A DNA stretch of 18,333 bases from Methanosarcinales archaeon (GTDB taxonomy: Archaea > Halobacteriota > Syntropharchaeia > Alkanophagales > Methanospirareceae): positions 1-18,333 of the forward strand of contig JAODGR010000058.1 of the NCBI GenBank assembly GCA_025464275.1. Direction: 5' to 3'. Below are positions 1-5,780 of the stretch, piece after piece. Every line of letters starts with the position of its first letter. The first letter of the stretch is position 1. The translations under genes and the position numbers were made by a program. The notes below the pieces were generated by a model, which saw only the letters and a list, made by a program, of their open reading frames with translations, had not been told where the DNA came from and did not search any database.

Positions 1-2
1 TA

Positions 3-167
3 GCAAGAGAAACATATAACTACACCATCATAACAGGCTCTTACCCCCAGATAATCCACAGACCAGAGCACACCACTCTTGACGGCTCGTTCATCAATTG
101 CACTTCGTTCGTTGATGCAAATGGCAAAGAATACAGGGGCTGGATACCGGCGATACGACTGGGGTGA
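3..167 (+). CDS. C-terminal fragment of a secreted/surface protein (5' end outside window)
   Basis: An open frame enters from the left edge and ends at TGA 165-167, giving about 54 residues. The piece carries N-x-T sequons (NYT, NCT) and ends in the motif VDANGKEYRGWIPAIRLG. It looks like the extracellular part of an archaeal surface protein, but I cannot name the family. The stop overlaps a GTG in the next frame (GTGA, 164-167). Either two coupled genes meet here or one surface-protein gene has been split by a one-base indel. The next frame lacks a signal peptide although its content is extracellular in style, which favours a split gene. No function is assigned. Confidence 0.5.
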   Translation, partial: ARETYNYTIITGSYPQIIHRPEHTTLDGSFINCTSFVDANGKEYRGWIPAIRLG

Positions 168-793
168 AGTTCTTTGATAAAAACTTTCTATCAATCGCCA
201 ATACAAGTATAGCAGAAATCGTTTCGGTAAGCTTCCCTGCATGGGCAGCCCTACACGACAACTCATCACTACCCGCAGATTCTGTCTGGATGAAGGCGGT
301 AGACTTAAATGACAAAGTTACAAGTGATGATACGAATATAACCCTTGGGACGATAACAATTAGAGGAGATAACTTGGGAATCACCAGTCTTACTGCGGTG
401 GTTACAAAAATGGATGACGACGATGGCGATCCAATTAATCCTTCTACTGAGCTTGGTTATGTTCATGTTGAATATATACCGCCGCCACCTATCGCGTCAA
501 TCATACCGTTAAGAAGGGGATGGAACCTGATCTCAGTACCGGTGAACCTTACCACCTGGGAGCTTGTGGAAGAATCAATGGTGGGCGATCCTTTAAATGT
601 AACACCAAGGAATAGTCTGACATCCATTTACAGATACAACACCACATCGGGCTTATTCGAGAAATGTGACCACCTTGATGACTGGGGCTGGTCGCCTGCT
701 ACCGGTTCAGAGGGCTTCACGGAATTGGAACCCGGTAGAGGATACTGGGTTATGGCAAAGAACGATTGTGTGTGGACCTTTTTGAGGTGGTGA
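164..793 (+). CDS. Surface-protein C-terminal region: cohesin-like domain plus GWNLISVP domain, probably truncated
   Basis: 209 residues from GTG 164. Residues about 1-100 (VKFFDKNF...SIAEIVSVSF...TNITLGTITIRGDN...DDDDGDPINP) resemble the C-terminal two thirds of a cohesin-like beta-sandwich. After a PPPP linker, residues about 118-205 carry the GWNLISVPVNL ... GRGYWVMA module common in secreted proteins of methanogens and ANME archaea. Several N-x-S/T sequons are present. There is no signal peptide, so the true N-terminus must lie upstream, probably in the frame that ends at 167. In related proteins, as I recall them, the GYWVMA segment is followed by a further 'GWNLVGW' half, whereas this frame stops at once (WTFLRW). 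The gene therefore looks broken at both ends. The start codon is uncertain. Confidence 0.6.
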   Translation: MKFFDKNFLSIANTSIAEIVSVSFPAWAALHDNSSLPADSVWMKAVDLNDKVTSDDTNITLGTITIRGDNLGITSLTAVVTKMDDDDGDPINPSTELGYVHVEYIPPPPIASIIPLRRGWNLISVPVNLTTWELVEESMVGDPLNVTPRNSLTSIYRYNTTSGLFEKCDHLDDWGWSPATGSEGFTELEPGRGYWVMAKNDCVWTFLRW

Positions 794-810
794 GCAATAC
801 CCGCGATAAG

Positions 811-834
811 GCAGATTGGCAGATTGGCAGATTA
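811..834 (+). repeat. Tandem octamer, three copies of GCAGATTG/A
   Basis: GCAGATTG at 811-818 and 819-826, then GCAGATTA at 827-834. The array lies between the end of the broken surface gene and the ABC permease. Its last bases include the permease stop codon (TTA at 832-834, read as TAA on the minus strand). Confidence 0.8.
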
Positions 835-1584
835 TAAATACACCCATGCACATAGCTTCTTCTCCACGCATTCCAGAACCATGTACAGGCAGAATCCAAG
901 CAGTGCCATAGCCAGCATCGAGGCATACAGACCTGGATAATCCATCCTGCTCCATGAGTACATAATCAGGTAGCCCAGCCCCCTCTGAGTCGCGAAGGAT
1001 TCCACGAAGAAGAGCACTGCAATGGATGTGCCCACACTTATCCGCATTGCCGTGAGTATCTTCGGCAGGCATGCGGGTAGAAGCACATGCCTGTAGATGT
1101 CCCTCGGGCTTGCGCCGAGTGATAGGAGTGAGAAGATGTAGTTCCTGCTTATATTCCGTGCCGCGTCACGTGTGGTCACGAGGATTTGAAAGAAGACTAT
1201 AATTGCTATCAGTGTTATCTTGGAGAGGTCACCGATACCGAAGATGAGAATAATCAGAGGCAGGAGCACGATATGTGGAATTGGATACAGGAGATAGATA
1301 AAAGGAGCCACGAATTTATCTATGCGGTTGGTATGACTCAATAACCCGAGAGGCACGGCAAGTGAGGCTGCAAGTGCAATCCCATAGATTACCCTGAGTG
1401 CACTGATGAGGAGATGGACTCCCAAATTCGACCTCATACCTCCTGTAAATGCATATAATACCTCTCCCGGCGACGGGAGTACGGGTGAGTGGAGCACGAG
1501 GTGTCCAAGATGCCATATCAGGAGCAAGAGCAAACCAGCAATTATATAGCTCCATGTTCTATGCTCCTCCTCACCTCGCGGCAT
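832..1584 (-). CDS. ABC transporter permease, NitT/TauT (SsuC/TauC) family
   Basis: 250 residues, a normal length for this family. About six hydrophobic segments are visible, starting with the stretch LLLLLIWHLGHLVL near residue 17. The cytoplasmic coupling (EAA-type) loop reads SLGASPRDIYRHVLLPACLPK and shows where the protein docks on its ATPase, although the usual EAA residues before LGAS are not conserved. It forms the membrane channel of a three-part importer with the two genes upstream on the same strand. Its ATG (1582-1584) lies inside the ATPase gene, a 43-base overlap that implies translational coupling. The substrate cannot be told from sequence: relatives carry nitrate, taurine, alkanesulfonates or pyrimidine-like compounds. 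Confidence 0.88.
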   Translation of the reverse strand: MPRGEEEHRTWSYIIAGLLLLLIWHLGHLVLHSPVLPSPGEVLYAFTGGMRSNLGVHLLISALRVIYGIALAASLAVPLGLLSHTNRIDKFVAPFIYLLYPIPHIVLLPLIILIFGIGDLSKITLIAIIVFFQILVTTRDAARNISRNYIFSLLSLGASPRDIYRHVLLPACLPKILTAMRISVGTSIAVLFFVESFATQRGLGYLIMYSWSRMDYPGLYASMLAMALLGFCLYMVLECVEKKLCAWVYL

Positions 1585-2267
1585 TTAGCGAAGAACGCCT
1601 CCTTATTTCTATAATTCTCATCCCCCACATTATAATTCTCCACTACCTTCATCACATGACCCGGTCTCTGGGAGAGGATGATTATCTCCCTGCCCAGAAA
1701 TACCGCCTCCTCTATACTGTGCGTTACCAGTACCATGGTCATCCTCCTCCTCTTCCAGAGTGTGAGCAGTGAATTCTGCAATGCCTCCCTTGTCAGAGCG
1801 TCCAGCGAAGATAGCGGCTCGTCCATCAGCAAGACCTCAGGTCTTAAAGCCAGTGCCCTTGCAAATCCCACACGCTGCTGCATCCCCCCCGATAGCTGCT
1901 TTGGATAGTGATTCACAAAATCACTCAATCCTAACTCCTCCAGGAGTGTGAGCACTATCTCCCTGCGCTCTCGCTTCGGTATCCCGCGCAGTTGTAGACC
2001 CAGAGCCACATTCTCATAGACCGTCTTCCACGGAAATAGCCCGTAATCCTGGAGAATCAATGCCACACCTCCTCCACCGGCATCAACCACTATCTGCCCC
2101 TTCGTCGGCTTCAGAATACCTGCAAGGATGAATAGGAGTGTGGTCTTGCCGCAGCCGGAGGGACCGATGATAGAACAGCTCGCACCACCGGGTATCACGA
2201 AATTGACATCACGCAATGCCTCTGTACCATCCGGGTAGGTCATACCCAGACCCTTCACTTCTATCAT
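1542..2267 (-). CDS. ABC transporter ATP-binding protein, NitT/TauT (SsuB/TauB) family
   Basis: 241 residues with all nucleotide-binding motifs. Walker A GPSGCGKT is at 35-42, the Q-loop glutamine near 73 (ILQDYGLFPW), the signature LSGGMQQ at 125-131, Walker B VLLMDE at 145-150 and the switch histidine at 183 (VTHSIEEA). The DYGLFPWKTVYENV sequence after the Q-loop is typical of the nitrate/sulfonate group. It powers import by the permease that overlaps its 3' end and works with the binding protein upstream. The ATG (2265-2267) overlaps the TGA of a tiny low-complexity frame by ATGA, so translation may be coupled to that reading. Confidence 0.92.
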   Translation of the reverse strand: MIEVKGLGMTYPDGTEALRDVNFVIPGGASCSIIGPSGCGKTTLLFILAGILKPTKGQIVVDAGGGGVALILQDYGLFPWKTVYENVALGLQLRGIPKRERREIVLTLLEELGLSDFVNHYPKQLSGGMQQRVGFARALALRPEVLLMDEPLSSLDALTREALQNSLLTLWKRRRMTMVLVTHSIEEAVFLGREIIILSQRPGHVMKVVENYNVGDENYRNKEAFFAKCREVRRSIEHGAI

Positions 2268-2362
2268 CTCGTCTCAATCTCTGTCTCAATCTCAGTCTCA
2301 ATCTCTGCCTCTGCCCCTGCCCCTGTCCCTGTACCTGACCCTCTCGTCCCTCCCCGCGCCAT
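2264..2362 (-). CDS. Possible 32-residue low-complexity small ORF coupled to the ABC ATPase
   Basis: On the minus strand an ATG at 2360-2362 opens a 32-codon frame that begins MARGGTRGSGTGTGAGAEAE and continues with IETE repeats. Its TGA (2264-2266) overlaps the ATG of the ATPase in the arrangement ATGA. It begins 11 bases after the stop of the binding-protein gene. It lies wholly in a purine-rich repeat, so the open frame may be chance. The overlap would suit ribosome hand-over along the operon. It resembles the Gly/Ala/Glu linkers in neighbouring proteins. Low confidence. Confidence 0.25.
   Translation of the reverse strand: MARGGTRGSGTGTGAGAEAEIETEIETEIETR
2271..2355. repeat. Purine-rich simple repeat between two ABC genes
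   Basis: The plus strand is almost pure pyrimidine with repeated CTCAAT, CTGTCT and CTGCCC units; the transcribed sense is GAGATT/GAGACA/GGGGCA. It fills most of the 106-base gap between the binding-protein stop and the ATPase start, which is unusually long for an operon whose other joints overlap. No hairpin terminator was seen. Confidence 0.8.
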
Positions 2363-2373
2363 CTCATTTCAGC

Positions 2374-3369
2374 TCATTCACCCTCCCAGATGGTATCATC
2401 GTACGAAACAGCTCTACTGAGCAAGTCCTTCCTTTGCAGCCACCGGATAACCGATTCGAAGTCTGCCTCGGGATATGTCCGTGGCTGTAGATATGTAGCC
2501 ATCGTGTAGTTCGAGGCTATCTGCTTTGGGATGTGCGTCTTCTCCACCATGAGTGCCCGATATCGCTCGGGATTCGTGTTTATCCGCCTCACTGCCTCAC
2601 CATATGCATCCAGGAACCTGTGTACACTCCCTGGATTCTTATCTATGAAATCAGCCCGGAATACTATCACAGTCTGCGATATCGTTTGATTCAGCATGGA
2701 ATCGGAGATTACAAGTCTGGCACCCTGGTGCAGTGCGTAGCTCGCCAATGGCTCCGGTAGCGTAGCAGCATCTATTTTACCGCTCATTAACATCTGCAAT
2801 CGGAGCGGGACCTTCTTCACCTCCGTCTTCTTCACCTTCACATCCCCTATCAGATTATCGGTGATGTATTCTATGATGGTGTTCCTCGAGATTGCTACCG
2901 TTTTGCCTTCCAGGTCGGATACAGAGCTTATATCAGAGATAGGGGAGGCGATGATTGCGAACCGCATCTTATCCGGTGTCTCCTGGAGCTCGAGTGAGAC
3001 GATTTTGATGTCATAACCCGCGTCTCGTAATAGAATTACACCCACAGGGTCATTCTCCGCAGCGTCTATACTGCCTGAGATCAATGCACTGTCACGCTCC
3101 ATGGCACTCATGAATGGAACTATCTCCACATTCAGTCCGTAACTGTCGAAGATCCCCTCCGCTGCGGCGACGTAATATGGCAATGTCGCCTCATCTGGCA
3201 TCAATCCTATCCTTATCACCGTTCTATTCCCCGCCAATCCCTGCTTCGGTGCTGGTGTGATACAGCCGGAGCTCGCTACTATCACTCCTATCGCCACTAT
3301 CGCCGCTGCCTGAATCAGCAAACCAGCCAGTCCTGTTATACCCCCATCTTCATTCTCATCCTTATACAT
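2374..3369 (-). CDS. ABC transporter substrate-binding lipoprotein, NMT1/THI5/SsuA-like
   Basis: 331 residues. A hydrophobic segment (about 11-33) ends in a lipobox-like ASSGC with Cys36, so the mature protein is probably lipid-anchored outside the membrane. The following fold starts TVIRIGLMPDEATLPYYVAAAEGIF, the usual opening of the NitT/TauT binding proteins, and contains the family-like segments VSDLEGKTVAISRNT and DAATLPEPLASYA. It captures substrate for the permease and ATPase downstream. The ATG (3367-3369) overlaps the cdc48 stop by 8 bases, and no later in-frame ATG precedes the signal segment, so this start is favoured. The n-region (MYKDENEDGG) is acidic, which is odd for an export signal. 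The ligand is unknown. Confidence 0.85.
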   Translation of the reverse strand: MYKDENEDGGITGLAGLLIQAAAIVAIGVIVASSGCITPAPKQGLAGNRTVIRIGLMPDEATLPYYVAAAEGIFDSYGLNVEIVPFMSAMERDSALISGSIDAAENDPVGVILLRDAGYDIKIVSLELQETPDKMRFAIIASPISDISSVSDLEGKTVAISRNTIIEYITDNLIGDVKVKKTEVKKVPLRLQMLMSGKIDAATLPEPLASYALHQGARLVISDSMLNQTISQTVIVFRADFIDKNPGSVHRFLDAYGEAVRRINTNPERYRALMVEKTHIPKQIASNYTMATYLQPRTYPEADFESVIRWLQRKDLLSRAVSYDDTIWEGE

Positions 3370-5602
3370 AGGCGTACTTCACGAAATCCTCTGCCTTCTC
3401 ATTGAATTTTGTCCGTACCTCAGGTGGTGTGGTAGGTCTAACGGTCCTAATGGCATCAAGCAGGTGCTTCTTCTTTATCACCACGTTCTTCACCGCATCC
3501 TTCGCATGCTCCTCCTCTACACCTGAGCTGATGAACTCCCTTAAGGCGTTCATCACACCCTCTCTCACTATCGCCGCTATGTCCGCTCCAACATAACCTT
3601 CAGTCGCATCTGCAAGCTCATCAAGGTTAACATCACTGGCTATCGGCTTACCTCTGAGGTGGACCTCAAATATCCTCCTGCGCCCCTCCCTGTCCGGTGG
3701 CTGGATGTATATCAGCCGGTCAAGTCGTCCAGGGCGAAGTAAAGCGGGGTCAACCATGTCCGGGCGGTTCGTAGCTCCTATTATAATCACATCCTTCAAC
3801 TCCTCCAGACCGTCCATCTCGGTCAGCATCTGCGAGACCACTCGCTCCGTCACGTGCGAATCATAGCCACCTCCACGGACCGGTGCGATGGAATCGATCT
3901 CATCGAGGAATATGATACAGGGAGCAGCCTGTTTCGCCTTCCTGAATATCTCACGAACTGCTCTTTCACTCTCACCCACCCATTTGGAGAGCAGTTCAGG
4001 TCCCTTTATGGATATGAAATTCGCCTCACTCTCGTTCGCCACAGCCTTTGCCAGCATCGTCTTACCCGTACCCGGTGGACCGAAGAGGAGTATCCCCTTT
4101 GGTGGCTTGGATTTCAGATGTGAGAATGCATCAGGATATCTGAGTGGCCATTCCACAACCTCCTTCAACTCCTGTTTCACTCGGTCCAGGTCTCCAATGT
4201 CATCCCATCTCACATTCGGCACCTCAATGAAGACCTCACGGAGCGCCGAAGGTTCGGTGTTCTTCAGTGCCTCCTTGAAATCCTCCTTCCTCACTCGCAG
4301 CTTATCCATCACTTCCGGTGGTATCTCCTTCTCCATATCTATCTCAGGGAGGATTCGCCGGAGTGCATGCATCGCCGCTTCCTTGCATAGTGTGGCAAGG
4401 TCTGCGCCGACGAAGCCGTGTGTGAGGTTGGCAAGCTCTTTCAGGTCCACATCTTCTGCAAGGGGCATACCACGCGTGTGTACCTGCAATATCTCCTCCC
4501 TGCCGTTCCTGTTCGGTATCCCTATCTCTATCTCACGGTCGAATCGCCCACCGCGCCGTAGAGCCTCATCCAGTGCATTCGGTCTGTTCGTAGCACCAAT
4601 AACCACCACCTGCCCACGCGATTTCAGTCCATCCATAAGCGCGAGCAGCTGCGCCACCACCCGCCTCTCCACCTCCCCGGTTGTCTCGCCTCGTTTCGGC
4701 GCGATGGAATCGAGCTCGTCGATGAAGATGATAGAAGGTGCCGTCTTCTCTGCCTCCTCGAATATGTCACGCAGATGCTTCTCACTCTCTCCATAGAACT
4801 TACTCATTATCTCAGGACCCGAGATGGAATAGAAGTTCGCATCCGTCTCATTTGCCACAGCCTTTGCTATCAATGTCTTCCCGGTGCCTGGGGGACCGTG
4901 AAGGAGAACGCCCTTGGGTGGCTCAATACCCAGCCGCTCGAAGAGCTCGGGATGTCGCAGCGGCAGTTCTATCATCTCCCTTATCATCTCTATCTCCCGC
5001 TGTAAGCCACCGATGTCCTCATATGTCACATGTGGCACCCCAACACGCTCCTCACGTGCCTTACGCAGCACTATCTCAGTATCCAGATTCGGGACCACCG
5101 TGCCCTGTGGCACGGTATTGGTGATCACGAAAGTGATGGGATTGCCAAGCATCTCAACCCTGATAAGCTGCCCTTTTGTTATTGGTCGCCCCTTCAGTAT
5201 CCTCGCCAGGTAGCGCTCACCACCTGCGATCCTCACGGGCTGTGTGGGCTCGAGCGTAACCCTCTTCGCCTCTTTCACCTTCGTCTTCCGTACACGTACG
5301 CGGTCATCAATGGCAACGCCCGCGTTACTCCTTATATTACCATCAATTCGAATGATTGACTTGCCACTATCGGGTGCATAGCCAGGCCAGACGATGGCAG
5401 TTGCGACATTCTTACCTTCTATCTCCACCACATCGCCACTTACCACGCCAAGCTTACGCATGGTCTCTGTATCTATCCTCGCTATGCCCCGCCCGGCATC
5501 ACGATGGTATGCTTCCGCCACACGGAGCACCACCGCTTCATCTCCCTCTTTCTCTTCCTTACCTTTACCTTTATCCCTATCCTCTCCCTCACTCACACTC
5601 AT
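3362..5602 (-). CDS. cdc48: Cdc48/VCP/p97-type AAA+ ATPase
   Basis: 746 residues, normal for archaeal Cdc48 (VAT). It is a hexameric unfoldase that extracts and unfolds proteins and can feed the 20S proteasome. After a charged low-complexity tail (1-22), the N-domain follows (from VVLRVAEAYHRDAGRGIARID to about 190). AAA domain D1 has Walker A GPPGTGKT at about 235-242 and Walker B IIFIDE. D2 has Walker A GPPGTGKT at about 506-513 and Walker B IIFLDE. Both carry IGATNRP second-region sequences. D1 reads DEALRRGGRFD where D2 has DPALLRPGRLD. The C-terminus is KYAYV, close to the HbYX proteasome-docking motif. The start is supported by an AGAGGTG ribosome site 5 bases upstream. The ABC binding-protein gene overlaps its 3' end. 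Confidence 0.97.
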   Translation of the reverse strand: MSVSEGEDRDKGKGKEEKEGDEAVVLRVAEAYHRDAGRGIARIDTETMRKLGVVSGDVVEIEGKNVATAIVWPGYAPDSGKSIIRIDGNIRSNAGVAIDDRVRVRKTKVKEAKRVTLEPTQPVRIAGGERYLARILKGRPITKGQLIRVEMLGNPITFVITNTVPQGTVVPNLDTEIVLRKAREERVGVPHVTYEDIGGLQREIEMIREMIELPLRHPELFERLGIEPPKGVLLHGPPGTGKTLIAKAVANETDANFYSISGPEIMSKFYGESEKHLRDIFEEAEKTAPSIIFIDELDSIAPKRGETTGEVERRVVAQLLALMDGLKSRGQVVVIGATNRPNALDEALRRGGRFDREIEIGIPNRNGREEILQVHTRGMPLAEDVDLKELANLTHGFVGADLATLCKEAAMHALRRILPEIDMEKEIPPEVMDKLRVRKEDFKEALKNTEPSALREVFIEVPNVRWDDIGDLDRVKQELKEVVEWPLRYPDAFSHLKSKPPKGILLFGPPGTGKTMLAKAVANESEANFISIKGPELLSKWVGESERAVREIFRKAKQAAPCIIFLDEIDSIAPVRGGGYDSHVTERVVSQMLTEMDGLEELKDVIIIGATNRPDMVDPALLRPGRLDRLIYIQPPDREGRRRIFEVHLRGKPIASDVNLDELADATEGYVGADIAAIVREGVMNALREFISSGVEEEHAKDAVKNVVIKKKHLLDAIRTVRPTTPPEVRTKFNEKAEDFVKYAYV

Positions 5603-5607
5603 CTCTA

Positions 5608-5614
5608 CACCTCT
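5608..5614 (-). promoter_or_regulatory. Ribosome binding site of cdc48
   Basis: The minus strand reads AGAGGTG, with 5 bases between it and the ATG at 5600-5602. It is complementary to the archaeal 16S 3' end and fixes the cdc48 start even though residues 1-22 are a low-complexity addition. Confidence 0.6.
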
Positions 5615-5624
5615 TCTACCTCTT

Positions 5625-5656
5625 GTTATCCTGTGATTAAGTTATCCCGTGATTAA
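5625..5656. repeat. Tandem 16-base direct repeat in the cdc48 leader
   Basis: GTTATCCTGTGATTAA (5625-5640) is followed directly by GTTATCCCGTGATTAA (5641-5656), with one mismatch. It lies between the predicted cdc48 promoter and the start codon. Each unit contains TTATCC, the half-site also found in the palindrome at 5694-5710. Confidence 0.85.
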
Positions 5657-5686
5657 TGATTAATAATACATACGGAGAAAGAGAAG

Positions 5687-5710
5687 AATTTTAAGGATAA
5701 ACCTTATCCT
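5687..5710 (-). promoter_or_regulatory. Predicted cdc48 promoter with overlapping palindrome
   Basis: On the minus strand TTAAAATT (5687-5694) is a good archaeal TATA box. It would place the transcript start near 5664 and give a leader of about 60 bases. Directly upstream, where the BRE and a regulator would sit, is the perfect inverted repeat AGGATAA-ACC-TTATCCT (5694-5710), a likely operator. Nothing else was recognised in the 178-base gap between cdc48 and aglB except short TCAACTCAGC-like repeats near 5755-5785. Confidence 0.45.
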
Positions 5711-5780
5711 GCTATCATCTCTATCACTTCATCCTTTAATCATCTGTATCTCGTATCAACTCAACTCAGCTCAGCTTGGC

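Noticed and set aside
811..834. Tandem octamer as an attachment site or insertion scar
   Set aside because: No integrase, matching second copy or mobile element is present; it is more likely simple slippage.
3888..4796. Long plus-strand open frame (about 300 codons) inside cdc48
   Set aside because: It is the antisense shadow of the AAA domains; it is Ser-rich without recognisable motifs, and cdc48 is certain on the other strand.
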